Below, piece by piece: positions 15,101 to 25,000 of a stretch of DNA of 64,000 nt. Both the position numbers and the translations under genes were made by a program. The stretch comes from Aurantiochytrium sp. KH105 (lineage: Eukaryota; Sar; Bigyra; Thraustochytrida; Thraustochytriidae). Below the pieces are notes generated by a model. The model had not been told where the DNA came from, did no database searches, and saw only the letters and a program-made list of their open reading frames with translations. The DNA is taken from positions 346,187 through 410,186 of the forward strand of contig BGKB01000090.1 of the NCBI GenBank assembly GCA_003116975.1. The letters run 5' to 3'. Within the stretch, counting starts at the first letter, position 1. Every line of letters starts with the position of its first letter.

Positions 15101-15288
15101 ATGAATCCGCGTCGTAGTTTAATAGGGACCCCTACCGTGTCAAAAGCGTCCTTGCGCACTTCGAGTTCGGAAAGAACCATATGGCCGCCGTAGATGCTTG
15201 TGCTCACCTTGTCTGGGCGAAAGCATCCATCTTCTACGTATGCACCAAGAACGCGATTAAGCAAGTTGGCAACCCAGCCCTCGAACAT
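1..15288 (-). CDS. VPS13: VPS13-family bridge-like lipid transfer protein (two exons, 3' end off window)
   Basis: VPS13 proteins are rod-shaped lipid channels at membrane contact sites. The chosen ATG (15288) begins MFEGWVANLLNRVLG followed by a typical chorein domain (about residues 1-110, with YGGHMVLSELEVRKDAF and a long-groove start). An open frame extends 95 codons further upstream but is low-complexity (polyGlu) and was rejected. A long beta-rich repeated groove follows, interrupted by Ser/Gly/Asp-rich loops. The VPS13-adaptor-binding region starts near residue 3,610 (FRIYNETGLPIAFW). Exon 1 ends at 1645 (4,548 codons) exactly after a codon, at a GTACGT donor. Exon 2 (1324-1) reads VLLPYHSCPYTWDDL, the expected VPS13 continuation, stays open to the window edge and contains a polyGln tract. 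Total visible length is at least 4,989 residues. The C-terminal ATG2-like/PH region is outside the window. Confidence 0.93.
117..166. repeat. CAG/CTG triplet repeat encoding polyGln in VPS13
   Basis: About 16 uninterrupted GCT units on the + strand read as CAG codons in VPS13 exon 2, flanked by CGG (Arg) codons on the N-terminal side and by a Gln-rich stretch on the C-terminal side. Confidence 0.9.
1325..1644 (-). other. Intron of VPS13 (320 bp)
   Basis: Donor GTACGT (1644-1639) directly follows TAT CAG, and the acceptor is TTTTTGCTCACAG ending at 1325. Both exons are in phase 0. Without splicing the frame runs on to a stop at 1474 through sequence unlike VPS13; with splicing the conserved CPYTWDD motif follows within about 17 residues. 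This is the only intron in the window that I can support. Confidence 0.88.
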
Positions 15289-16041
15289 CTTCTTTGGCGC
15301 CCGATGGGGCCTTTGCTGCGCAGAGGAAAGGGCGTCACTGTCTGGAGTGAGCTCGCGCTTGACGACCTCCTCCTCCTCCTCCTCCTCCTCCTCCTTCTCC
15401 TCGTGGATGCAAAGCAAAACCAATGGCGAGCGAAGCCGAGCGGCTCTGCTTTCCGCCACTACACTCTTTGTGAAAAGTCTGGGGGGGCTTTTCCGCTTTG
15501 CCCGCCCGTACGACGTGCAGCCTGCCTGGGCACCCGCCCACCAAGCCCGCCGCCTCGCCGCGCCGCACTGCACGTGCGCGCGACTCGCGGTTCCTTGCCG
15601 CCACTCGCGGATCGAGCTTTGGCGACGACGACGAATCCGAGAGCAGCATTGGCTTATTTGAGGCCTAGCTAGGCCTAGGCCTAGGCCTAGGCCTAGTTTT
15701 ATTCATGAAAGTCATTCTTTGGACGATAAGCCCAGTAGCTCTTCGCTAGGGCCTTCACGCTGTTGAGCGAGATGGGAGGGATGCGACGCATCAGAGCGAG
15801 GCAAAAAAGGAAGGCCTTTGGGCCCTCCGCTAGCCTTTGGTGCTTTCTTCGCTTTGCAAACATGCAGTGAAAGTAGTTCATTGCAGGCCTAGCTAGACCA
15901 CCAAGAAAGAAACGAGATTCTACATCGTGGGAACGTGCCGCGACACCGCTGATGCGCGAGCCGTCGACACCAGCGTGGAGAAAGAGCATTTCACGAGAGA
16001 ACAAGGCAGGCAAGCGCACATTGAGAAAGAATGGGAAATCA
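15289..16041. other. Intergenic region between VPS13 start and VOC gene end
   Basis: It holds the VPS13 5' leader (with a GAG-rich polypurine stretch near 15367-15410 on the - strand), a CCTAGG hexamer tract (15661-15696), and the presumed 3' UTR of the VOC gene. Frames crossing it (for example 15699-16208, -) have no recognisable family and were not called. Confidence 0.6.
15661..15696. repeat. CCTAGG palindromic hexamer repeat
   Basis: Thirty-six bases built of overlapping AGGCCT/CCTAGG units, starting with AGGCCTAGCT. The related ten-mer GGCCTAGCTA recurs at 15887-15896 and at 59781-59790 next to SEC6. Confidence 0.85.
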
Positions 16042-16998
16042 TTACAAGCGAGACGCAAAGAGTGGGTTGGCCTTGTGCTTGGGGCTACGGACTTCGTGCT
16101 CGAGCTGGAACGCCTTCGATGCCTCGGAGTCTGTGCTCGGAACATCGCGCAAACGAAACTGCAGGCTCTTGCGCACATCCGCTTCGCTACTGCTCGAAGC
16201 AAATTCAATGGGCCCGCCTTGAAAGCGTGGGTTCACATATACAAGGTCATCGGCCGCCGCGCGATGATATGCGTTGAGCAAACGTTCCTCTGAGCTGACA
16301 TAGAGGGCCACATGGAAACGCTGCGACTCCATGAGATCATATGCATTTGCGGGCGGCGATTCGTCGGATTCCACAAACTCCAGGACCTGATTCTTCGAAA
16401 AGAGCACTTCGCAAGACCACGCGGATCGCCGGGTTTGACACGCAAGGTACTTGCTGTAAAAGTCTGCAATTGCTTTGGAACTTTGCCGTGGGCAAAAGAG
16501 AACCACGCGACGAAGGGCCAGCATCATGTCCGAGCCGCAAGGATGCGACCCCTCAGCCTCGATTTGTGCGCACTCTGCCTGCGAGAGCTGCGCGATCCGG
16601 AAGTGGTTTCCGAATGGACCACGGACGTGAAGGACATCCTGACCGGCGAGAGGCTCAACCTTGATCTTGCCGCGAAGAGTGTCGAGATTCTCCAGTCGAT
16701 GCGCGAGAGATTCTAGGCTCTCCTTGGTGCCAAAGTCGATGAATCCATGGACAACCTGGCCTTCGAGCACGGGCTTTCGCTCCTCGACCTTGATGCCAAT
16801 TTTGTGCGGCAGGTGCATTTGACTCAAGCCGAGGTTAACGTGAAGGAGTCGCGTCCTATCCTGTTTCACGTTTTCCTTGCATCGCAAGCCGCTCACGTAG
16901 AACTCGCGTGCGAGATCTACGTCTGGGATGTTTAGGTTCAGGTGTTCGAGCAAGAGGAGGGGCGCTTGAGCTTCGTTGTGGTGATCTTGGCTCGTCAT
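16042..16998 (-). CDS. Tandem VOC (glyoxalase/dioxygenase-fold) protein
   Basis: 318 residues from ATG 16998. Two vicinal-oxygen-chelate modules are visible. The first (about 18-140) opens with EHLNLNIPDVDLAREFY, the usual VOC metal-ligand strand and helix, and closes with VRGPFGNHFRI. The second (about 165-305) contains HVALYVSSEERLLNAYHRA and FRLRDV, with a conserved-looking C-terminus ending QLEHEVRSPKHKANP. VOC proteins include glyoxalase I, extradiol dioxygenases and isomerases; the substrate cannot be told here. The last few residues (LFASRL, then stop) could be altered by a missed intron. It faces the amidotransferase-WD40 gene across a 286-bp divergent promoter region. Confidence 0.8.
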   Translation of the reverse strand: MTSQDHHNEAQAPLLLLEHLNLNIPDVDLAREFYVSGLRCKENVKQDRTRLLHVNLGLSQMHLPHKIGIKVEERKPVLEGQVVHGFIDFGTKESLESLAHRLENLDTLRGKIKVEPLAGQDVLHVRGPFGNHFRIAQLSQAECAQIEAEGSHPCGSDMMLALRRVVLFCPRQSSKAIADFYSKYLACQTRRSAWSCEVLFSKNQVLEFVESDESPPANAYDLMESQRFHVALYVSSEERLLNAYHRAAADDLVYVNPRFQGGPIEFASSSSEADVRKSLQFRLRDVPSTDSEASKAFQLEHEVRSPKHKANPLFASRL

Positions 16999-17284
16999 CG
17001 CTTTGTCGTCTCACGAAGCAGCTTCAGACTCTTTTGCTGTGCTGTGTTGTGTTGTGCGTATACTACGAGTAGCCTGCTGTATACCCTGTCGGAGGTTTGC
17101 TCTCCGCCCGCGTCTTTTGCTCGCTGCCGCTGCCGCTACAGACGCTCCTTTTCGGCTCTGCTTTGCTCTGCTTTGCTTTGCTCTGCTTTGCTTTGCTTTG
17201 CGAGGCCGCCGACAACAACCAAATCTTGTTGATAGCTCAGCGCGACTCAGCTCAAGAGAGTCGTCAGACCATACGCAAGCGATC
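16999..17284. promoter_or_regulatory. Divergent intergenic (bidirectional promoter candidate)
   Basis: 286 bp separate the two ATGs of oppositely directed genes. It contains a CTTTG/CTCTG pentamer tract (17155-17201). No canonical TATA box was identified. Confidence 0.45.
17155..17201. repeat. CTTTG/CTCTG pentamer repeat in 5' leader
   Basis: About nine consecutive CTTTG or CTCTG units lie about 85 bp upstream of ATG 17285, in a pyrimidine-rich leader. Confidence 0.85.
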
Positions 17285-19735
17285 ATGAGCGTGCTTCGCG
17301 CGGCGGTGCTGGTCTGCGAGGACAAGGAGGTCTGGAGCGACCTCGGGCCGATCTGGGCGCGGGCCCTCTTTGGCGCCGAGGGCGAGGAAGGCGACAGCGG
17401 CGCCCAGGAGGTGCTCGTGCGCCATGCCGGCGACGACGAGGAGCACCTCCAGCAAGAAGGAGAAGCTGCTGGGCGTCTTGCAGCTGGCCCGAGGCAAGAA
17501 GTCGTCTTCTTTAACGTGGTGAAGCGCGAACTCCCTCGCAAGGATCTCCTCTTTCGCTCCGGCCAGGACGGCGGCATCGATTTGATCGTGCTCACCGGGT
17601 CGAGGCACTCGGTGAACGATCCGGATCAGGCCGAATGGCTTGGGCCTCTGGAGAATCTTGTACGCCTCGTGGTGCGAGAGCGTCCTGCTGGTTTTGAGGA
17701 ACGAACGCTCGTTCGTCCGCGAGTCATTGCTGGTTGCTTTGGCGCTCAGGTCGTGGCAAAGGCGCTCGGGGGACAAGTCGCCAAGAATTCTGACTCTCGT
17801 TTTGTCTTTGGAGCCGAACGTATCGAGCCAACGCCAGCTCTCGGACTCATGAGATGGGCGCCGCTCGGTGCAGGGCCGATGCGGGTTCTCGAGTCCCATG
17901 GCGAATGCGTCGAGACGCTGCCCCCGGGAAGCGTACATTTGGCTTCTTCCCCGAGCTGCCGCAACGAAATGTTTTTTATTCCGGTTCTGGCGCCTAATGT
18001 GGAACCCAACGCACCCGGTGGTGTTCTTGCCCTGCAAAGTCACCCCGAGTTTGAAATCGAGCACATGCTAGACCGCATTCTTCCCTCAATTGACGCGGCT
18101 GGCCTCGTTGATGCGCGCCAGGCCTCCCAAGGTGTGGCCTCCATGGACGAAGGACCTCTCGATGACTCTCGTTTGCTCGCCATGCTTCGTTCCTTTGCTT
18201 GGGGTGAAACGGTTTCCGCACGGGTTGCACTTGATAATTCTATCGACAGCGAGCATGGAAATGACAGCGATCAGGAAAGACTTGAGCACCTCGTCAATGG
18301 CTTGCGGGAGGCCTTTCATGCAGAGTGTCGACGTCTGGCGAGCTCATACGAAGAGGCCCTGGCCGCATATCGTGCCAAGGATCCCTCCACAGCAGCGGGT
18401 GGAGCTGACGCCAATTACGCCACTTACTCGAGCGAGAGCGATAAACAGCGCGTTGCGTGCGCCGAGGCGCTCTTGCGCGGGGAGGCAGGTCTTCCGGATC
18501 TCCTGTCTCTGTCTGGCGATTTCCCGCAAGGCCATGGCGATCGCGCAACGGTGATTGACTCGTCCAAAAATCTTGAAAGGCTTCCGTTCTCTGACGCAAA
18601 TCGTGAGCGGTTCGCCATGCGTGGCATGCATACGATGAACATTCTCTGCGTCGCGGCCACAAGAGTCGGAGCTCTTGGTCGCCCACTCGTGTTCAGCGGC
18701 GGGGCAGACAAGCTTTTCTGTGCAACCGATCCTGCAACGGGGCGCCAGGCCTTTGGGCCTTTTCGCTGCACGGCGCCCGTGGTAGGCATCAAGTTCCGCC
18801 CCAAGACAACGATGGCGACAACGACAACGACGACGAAGAATTGCGAGCAGCCGGAGGCCCTGGTCATTTGCATGGACGGCAAAGTAAACTTGCTGCGCAC
18901 CAAGGCTTCTCTCGCCGATCTGGTAAGCCAAGAAGGTGCAAGCACGTTATCTGAGACGGGCATGGAGCTCGTTCCAGGATCGGAGATCATTAAGGGGCAC
19001 ACGAAGATGGCCACAGCGCTTGCCTGGTCCGAGGACGGAGCATGGTTTGCATCTGCGGGGCGCGACCATACCGTGCATGTCTATCAAGTAGGCTCTCAAG
19101 TCGGAGATGATGCCAACGCTGGCGCGAGCGATCGTCCAATTCAGCATGCGAGAACTTTGCAGTGCGCAGACTGCCCCGATGCACTCGCTTTTGTCGAGTG
19201 CTTGGGCAGCCTGTGTCTGGTGGTGGCCGTCAGGGGGGACTATCGTCTCCAATATCTGTGCGTAGAACGGCGCGAAGATTCTGCGACGCTGCCAGTGGGG
19301 AGCGTTCTCAAGGTGAATATGAATGCGAAGGGCGACGATTTCGTCTCCTTTTCCGTCCTCGATATGGCCTGCGCACCGGGTGGTCTGCCCATCCTTGCCG
19401 TAGCAACCGACAAGAGTCGAATCATTCTCTTCAAGGCCGGTTCGACGCAGCAGTTTCGCAATCTGTATGGCCACACCTGTTCCGAATTTTCAAGATCAAG
19501 AATTGCGTGGGACCCTACAGGTCGCTATGTGGTCTCCAACTCGGAGACTCCTGTCGGGATTATTGTCTGGGATGTAGCCACCGGTGAAAAGGTGCAGGAG
19601 CTACAAGGCCATGCACAGTCTATTCGCGATGTTGCAGTGCTCGACGAGGACTGTGCACCGTTTGCGGGCCACGTGCTGACCTGTTCCTTTGACCGTAGCG
19701 TCCAGCTTTTCCCTCCTGCTTTAGAATCGTCTTAG
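17285..19735 (+). CDS. Class I glutamine amidotransferase-like domain fused to WD40 repeats
   Basis: 816 residues from ATG 17285 (an open extension of 94 codons upstream is leader repeat and was rejected). Residues 1-270 form a class I GATase: the nucleophile elbow is GCFGAQ (near 160), SHGECVETLPPG is the usual mid-domain motif, and QSHPEFE supplies the His and Glu of the triad. Family members release ammonia from glutamine or act as related hydrolases of the YLR126C/GAT1_2.1 type. Residues 430-816 are WD40-like: ADKLFCATDPATG, then GHTKMATALAWSEDGAWFASAGRDHTVHVY, and a final pair ending WDVATGEKVQELQGHAQSIRD and SFDRSVQLF. About 7 blades are plausible, several divergent. A helical linker joins the halves. 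No synthetase partner is fused, so its metabolic role is open. Confidence 0.82.
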   Translation: MSVLRAAVLVCEDKEVWSDLGPIWARALFGAEGEEGDSGAQEVLVRHAGDDEEHLQQEGEAAGRLAAGPRQEVVFFNVVKRELPRKDLLFRSGQDGGIDLIVLTGSRHSVNDPDQAEWLGPLENLVRLVVRERPAGFEERTLVRPRVIAGCFGAQVVAKALGGQVAKNSDSRFVFGAERIEPTPALGLMRWAPLGAGPMRVLESHGECVETLPPGSVHLASSPSCRNEMFFIPVLAPNVEPNAPGGVLALQSHPEFEIEHMLDRILPSIDAAGLVDARQASQGVASMDEGPLDDSRLLAMLRSFAWGETVSARVALDNSIDSEHGNDSDQERLEHLVNGLREAFHAECRRLASSYEEALAAYRAKDPSTAAGGADANYATYSSESDKQRVACAEALLRGEAGLPDLLSLSGDFPQGHGDRATVIDSSKNLERLPFSDANRERFAMRGMHTMNILCVAATRVGALGRPLVFSGGADKLFCATDPATGRQAFGPFRCTAPVVGIKFRPKTTMATTTTTTKNCEQPEALVICMDGKVNLLRTKASLADLVSQEGASTLSETGMELVPGSEIIKGHTKMATALAWSEDGAWFASAGRDHTVHVYQVGSQVGDDANAGASDRPIQHARTLQCADCPDALAFVECLGSLCLVVAVRGDYRLQYLCVERREDSATLPVGSVLKVNMNAKGDDFVSFSVLDMACAPGGLPILAVATDKSRIILFKAGSTQQFRNLYGHTCSEFSRSRIAWDPTGRYVVSNSETPVGIIVWDVATGEKVQELQGHAQSIRDVAVLDEDCAPFAGHVLTCSFDRSVQLFPPALESS

Positions 19736-20043
19736 AAAGGCTGAAAACATAAGAGTTATAACGAAACCTGCAGGCGCAGAACATCTAGAAAAAAGAAAAA
19801 AGGAACAAAAAAGAAGAGCAAGGGACTTGCCATATCTTTCCCCACATGCTTTGGAAGCGTCGATGCCGGAAAGACAGGATTTGCAATTAAGCTTTCGCGC
19901 ACAAAATATCAAAAAAGAAAAGAAAGAAAATGAGTAAAGAACTTGCCACCAGAATTTGAGTTACATGTCGCTCCTTTTCATATTTCTTTACCTCCTTGAG
20001 GTGGAAGCCTGTTGGGAAAATGACTTCATGTGTGCCGTAGAAA
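19736..20043. other. Convergent intergenic region
   Basis: 308 bp of AT-richer DNA with A-rich runs (AAAAAAGAAAAAAGG near 19790) between two convergent stop codons. It probably holds both 3' UTRs. No gene is seen. Confidence 0.6.
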
Positions 20044-20550
20044 CTATAGAATTGTACAACAGAGACAGTTGGGGTCCTTGGCGAGGTCCTTCAGAGGTTG
20101 ACTATCCTTCAAAAGACTGCTTGAGCTCATTATGCGTAAAAGTTCTTGCGCGGCATCCTGGGGCGACTCAATCGACGCCACCTTCACCTTGCTATTCTTT
20201 CGCTCCAAGTCGTAAAAGGTTTGAGCGGGAGACGAGCGTCGGTTTTTTGGTCGTGCTCGCTTGTTATCTTTGGCGAATCGGTTTTTCAGCTTGCTCTTCA
20301 GCGCGGCAAGAAGCGGATCTTGGTCCTTTTCTTCTTCCTCCTCATCATCCTCGCTTTCGCTTCCAGACTCTTCGCAAGAAATGAACTCCTCGTCGAGGTC
20401 GTCTCCCGCGCGAAAGATGCCCACGCCGTCAGACACGAGCAAATGCTGATCCACCTCATCTAGGTCCAGGTCTCGGCGGTACCCATGAGCAAGGTTCTTC
20501 TGCTCCTCAAGGCCCAGCCCCTCGTAGTCCTCGTCCCAGGCGAGCGCCAT
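20044..20550 (-). CDS. Small acidic protein with C-terminal CaaX (CTIL) motif
   Basis: 168 residues from ATG 20550 (MALAWDEDYEGLGLEEQ). The frame is open upstream to a stop at 20655 but has no further ATG, so a 5' exon is possible. The sequence shows an acidic centre (ESGSESEDDEEEEEKDQD), then a basic stretch (LKSKLKNRFAKDNKRARPKNRR), a short helical segment, and the end NCLCCTIL. CTIL fits a CaaX box; X = Leu is typical of geranylgeranyltransferase-I substrates, and the neighbouring cysteines could be palmitoylated. That suggests a membrane-anchored peripheral protein. I do not recognise the family. It is convergent with the GATase-WD40 gene and divergent from the LRR gene. Confidence 0.6.
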   Translation of the reverse strand: MALAWDEDYEGLGLEEQKNLAHGYRRDLDLDEVDQHLLVSDGVGIFRAGDDLDEEFISCEESGSESEDDEEEEEKDQDPLLAALKSKLKNRFAKDNKRARPKNRRSSPAQTFYDLERKNSKVKVASIESPQDAAQELLRIMSSSSLLKDSQPLKDLAKDPNCLCCTIL

Positions 20551-20961
20551 CTTGAGCAGTTTAGCGCAGCGCCGTGTGCCACGCGCGTGAACCCCAGACG
20601 GGTAGTAGTACGGTCGGTCCTTCGAGGCGGAACTGCTTGATCTGCCTCCCACTCACCCAGCCACTCGCTGTATGCATACTCTCGTCGAACAGAGCGCGAG
20701 GCGGCCAGCCGCCACATAGCGCGCGAGGGATCCATTTTTAGGGAGTCTGATGGGCAGCGCAGGGCTCGCGCACGGGATGTGTCCCGGGTGGGAACCATCT
20801 CCTGCAATACACACCTCTAGTCGGGAGACAAAAGTTCTAGAGAATCGAGTGCACAACCCATTTTGAATGAACGGATATACCCTTGAGATTGTGAGCTCCG
20901 CGTCTTTTTTCCCCATAGGACGCTCAGCCTTGTGGAAAGAAAGATCAATCAGCGAGGTGCG
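20551..20961. promoter_or_regulatory. Divergent intergenic between CaaX and LRR genes
   Basis: 411 bp. On the - strand an ATG frame from 20735 (MDPSRAMWRLAAS...) leads to a GTGAGT donor-like site near 20660, which could be a 5' exon of the CaaX gene, but I found no acceptor that keeps frame. Confidence 0.35.
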
Positions 20962-21621
20962 ATGGACGGAGGAATCGTGCACAGCGGCGACCAAGACGCC
21001 ACCAACGCGCGCATTGCCGAATGCGCTCAGACAGGAAAAGATGAGCTCAACCTGGCGAGTCTCCGGCTCGAGATTTTTCCCGGCGATGTCTTTGGCGTCA
21101 CGTTTGTGCGCACGCTCAACCTGAGAGGAAATGCACTGGAGTACTTGCCAAAGACTATGGATTTATTGAGCAGCTTGGAAATTCTAAATCTATCTGAGAA
21201 TAAGCTTCGCGCTCTGCCTGATAGCCTCGGAAGCTGCGCAAGTCTCCGCAAGTTGCAACTCCAACACAACAAGCTCACCCAGCTACCTGACTCCATCGGA
21301 CAGCTCTCCAACTTACGCGAGCTCTACATTGGAAACAATCGTTTGACCTCTTTGTGCGATGGCATTGTTGATCTCGTACAGCTCGAGTCCATTGACGCCC
21401 GTCACAATGCAATTGAGCGCATGCCCGAAGGACTCAATACCAAGTCATTACCAAACCTGCACATTGTCAATTTCCAGCACAACCCAATCCAGGAGCTTCC
21501 ATGGTCTATTCAATGTCTGCAAGACATGTTTCCGGTTCTAACGAATGCGGAAGAACGTCGTCGCCTTGTCAAACGGAGCCTTCGGACACGGAAAAAGGTT
21601 GCCGAACGATTGCTCGTTTAA
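20962..21621 (+). CDS. Leucine-rich repeat protein (SHOC2/PIRL-like)
   Basis: 219 residues from ATG 20962 (the frame opens 10 codons earlier at a GTG, not used). About six LRRs of 23 residues are visible: RTLNLRGNALEYLPKTMDLLSSL, LEILNLSENKLRALPDSLGSC, LRKLQLQHNKLTQLPDSIGQL, LRELYIGNNRLTSL, LESIDARHNAIERMPEGL and LHIVNFQHNPIQELPWSI. A C-terminal cap follows with a basic helix (EERRRLVKRSLRTRKKVAERLLV). The L-P-x-S/T/I pattern is that of the Ras-binding SHOC2/PIRL type of intracellular LRR. There is no signal peptide or membrane segment, so it is probably a cytosolic adaptor. Partner unknown. Confidence 0.85.
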   Translation: MDGGIVHSGDQDATNARIAECAQTGKDELNLASLRLEIFPGDVFGVTFVRTLNLRGNALEYLPKTMDLLSSLEILNLSENKLRALPDSLGSCASLRKLQLQHNKLTQLPDSIGQLSNLRELYIGNNRLTSLCDGIVDLVQLESIDARHNAIERMPEGLNTKSLPNLHIVNFQHNPIQELPWSIQCLQDMFPVLTNAEERRRLVKRSLRTRKKVAERLLV

Positions 21622-22074
21622 GGAAAAAGTACATGCAGCTGGACTGGCCGTGATTGATGGCTCGGTAGTAAGTAGCATCACGTGATAAGCTTGCTTGGCG
21701 ACGGCGCAGTAATAATTGGAGAAAGAAATCTTTTAGCTCCCTATTGGATTCGGGATCTCTGTCGGTCACGAGATGTGAGTAGTCGCTCAGCTCGGCTCGA
21801 CTCAGCTCGGCACAGTTCGGCTCGGCTCAGCTCGACTCGGCTTGGCTCGACTCAACTCGGCTCAGCCCAGCCCAGCCCAGCCCAGCCCGGCCCGGCCCAA
21901 CCCAGCCTAGCCCTTGCAAATCATCAGCCAAAGGCGTTTGTCATTGGTAAAAAGATCCAAGCGGAAAAGTTCTACCTTGCATGAGTCATTAAGGGCAGTA
22001 ATCTAATCTACAAATCCTGAATATCTTCGCTACCCTAATTTGTTGGTTTCCCTCTTCTAGTTTTGCAGGCACTC
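21622..22074. other. Convergent intergenic region with pentamer repeat
   Basis: 453 bp between convergent stops. It holds a degenerate GCTCG/GCTCA/GCCCA tract (21784-21910) and otherwise unremarkable AT-richer sequence. Confidence 0.6.
21784..21910. repeat. Degenerate GCTCG/CTCAG/GCCCA pentamer repeat
   Basis: About 25 five-base units (CTCGG, CTCAG, CTCGA) that drift into CCCAG and CCCGG units at the 3' end. Confidence 0.85.
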
Positions 22075-25000
22075 CTAATCCGCCTTTTCTTCGACGTTTT
22101 GAGGCACGTTCGCACTAGCATCGACAGCGCTTGCTTTAACAATGACTTTCATATGCGCTTGTACCCCGTCAAACTCGATCTCTGCGGATTCGAGCACGGC
22201 CGCCGCAAATGTCTTGAGGGGCTCTTCGCCTTGCTCTGCCTGATGCCTTTCCATTTCGACAGATGTCGAGGCTTGCTGCGAGACTGTTGGGCAGTAAGCA
22301 CGCACATGAACGCCACGGATATTGGTTTCGTCATCCTTGTCGACCAGAGCGTGCGCAGTGAGCACCGTGTACATGCCAGAGAGTTTGCCAACGCGCTTGG
22401 CAAGAAGTGTTCCACTGACAACACTCGGCAACAGATAAAGCTTGTCGCTGCTGGTGGCGCCATCCGGTGAGACGGGCTCCGGCATAGGATGATGCTCGCC
22501 GGCGACATCCTCGACGGACACACCAACGCCAACTTCAGACATCATCTTCAAGTGCGCTTCAGCCTCCTCGGGCGTCTCCACGCCGTCAAGGTTTGCGACA
22601 AGCGCTGTTTGGCCGTCCGCTTCATCGTGTAGATGCTGTAAGCGCAGGCGAGCACGCAGGAGCTCGACAACAAGTTGGCGCGTGAGCCCCGCCTGCTTTA
22701 CGCCACCCCGAGCAGCATGCAGGATTGCCCGTGTCTCGTCAATTTCTGGCACTCGTACAAAGGCCTTGAGTCCTCGTGCGGGCTCATAGACCTGAAGCCA
22801 GAGCGTTGCCGCAGGACCGTGCCCGTCGGCCATAGTCAGTTCAGCAGAAGATCCCATGGCGGATACGAGCTGCGCAGTAATGATGACGGAAACGCCACTC
22901 GAAGTGAACATGCCCGTGGAAAAGAGCTTGAGACCCTCTTGCGCCGTCGCAGCTTTGATCTTGCTTCCCTTGGTGGGTGGCGGCGCCGCGAAGAGACGCT
23001 CCCGGCGAAGTTTTGCCCACGGCAAGAGGAGCACATCTGGTACGGACGGGTCGAGGCTCCGGCGAATTCGCAAAAGCGGGACGAGCTGACGAACCATTTC
23101 TTGACGTCGGTGCGCAGCCAACATCAGGCGATCACCCTCGAGCGCCTCGATGAGGTCCGGACCTTGCAGGAAGAGGACAATATTGGTTTGACGCTGCGGA
23201 TTGTATGCATAGATGCGAAGTCGTGGTGCGCGGCCGCCGCCCTGCTCCTTGTACAGCTCGTCCATGCCGTCCTCGAAAAAGGTGAGAACGTTGACCTCGG
23301 CAAGGCCCGAGGTCGTCTCGTGCTGCAAGGGTACCGAGTGACCCACGCTGAGAATCTTAAATCCACGCTCTTGCGTCTCTGCGTGAGTGTGTGTGGGGAG
23401 GACAAGAATGGCGCCATCTTCGCCGCTGCCTCCTCGCGAGTCCTGTGAGCTGTTCCATGTCGCGTCGACAAACATGTTCTTTTGAACGGGTGTGACCTTG
23501 TCGACCGAATAGAGACGCGACTGAGCGACACAAAGCGAGAGCGCGTTCGCATCCGGGTCCAAATAGAGACGTTCCTGGAGAAGGAAAGCGATAAGCGCCC
23601 CCTCCCTGTCTGCAGCGAGGAGGTCTTGGCGACCTCCGACAGCAGCCCGCAGACTATCGGCTGTGTCGAGCACAATCGCTGCGCGGTGCTCGGTCGCCGG
23701 CTCGTATGCCTCGAGACGGTAGGCATGGAGAGGAGACACTGGGTGATTGAATCGGTTACCCGCTGCATCCTGGGCGCTATCAATACTGTTCTGACGCCAG
23801 ACTTCAAAGATGACATATCGCCCCTCCGCCTGGCCAATCTTGTGACCGTGACGGTACACGAGCAGGCCCGATGGCTTGCTGCTTCTCTCGCCGACTGGAA
23901 TTGATCGGGTGGCATCAAGGTTCTCGACGAGAACTTCGGCAGAGATGACTTCCGGTAAACTTGGCATTTGCGCCGCAGCGGACGGCGAATCCGCAGCGGC
24001 CGTTGGGTCGCGTGCAGATTCTTGCGCACTTGGCTTTTCGCGTTCGGGAAGCTTTGTCTCGGCACTTCGCACGATCGTGCCCGAGGCTTCATGAATTGCA
24101 ACGAGGAGAGAGGGATCGTCGGCGCCACCATCGGACGCACCAGCCTTGGCCTTGGACTTGACCCACTGTGAAACCTTTCCGACCACATTTTTCTTACGCC
24201 GATCGTTGATCGTGGTCACATCTGAGTCCTTGGGGTCCTGCAGACGCAGCGTTGCCGCAAGTGCTGCAAACGAGGCCTCGGAGCCGTCAAAAGACTCGCT
24301 GGTACCGAGAAGCTGATCCATTTGCTCGTCAGAGAGCCCGAGTCTATATCGCGCGCCAGAGACCTTGTCATAAGCCATGATGTCGAGCACTTCGGTCGGC
24401 TCTGCGCCCTCGCGAAAGTTGGCAAGAATACTGTCGTCCTGGAGATCGTCCTCATAGAAGCGGTCATCATCTTGTCCTTGGATTCGCACCTGCGTTGGCG
24501 AGATGCAAAACTCAAGAACAAGAAGAGCACCTCTGGGTTTCGCTGGATCATGGTCGAGGTCAAGGCGTTGTACGCGGTGGGTAAGCTTGTGGATTGACTT
24601 GTCGAGAACAGCAACTCGTTCGTCCGTTTCAGAGACTTCGGAAGATCCGCTCATTGTGCGACCAAAGTTCGAGATGCTTCCTGGTTTGTGAAGATGAAGG
24701 CGCGCAAAGAGCTTTTCAAGCCAGCAATTTCGGTCACCTTCGTTCAAGGAACCCAACAGCTGTAGACGCGCGCGCGCAGAAAGTAAAAACTCGGCACGAT
24801 AGCTGGTCGGAGGATAATAGGTGACCACGCGAAGCGCCTTGGTGGCTGTCGCGACATGGACAGAGACAACGTGCTTCTTGCTCGAAAGCACCACGCTACC
24901 TTCAAAGATTTTACGGCCAGGAATCACACCATGATGCACGATGAGTTCAGCGGGTCGTCGCGTTGTGGCACGACGAATGGAAAGGCGATCCACAAGATGA

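Noticed and set aside
15661-15696. Telomere-like repeat
   Set aside because: The unit is a palindromic CCTAGG hexamer without strand asymmetry and lies between genes, so it is not telomeric.
15699-16208. 169-residue frame on the - strand downstream of the VOC gene
   Set aside because: Overlaps the VOC coding end in another frame and has no recognisable domain; best read as 3' UTR.
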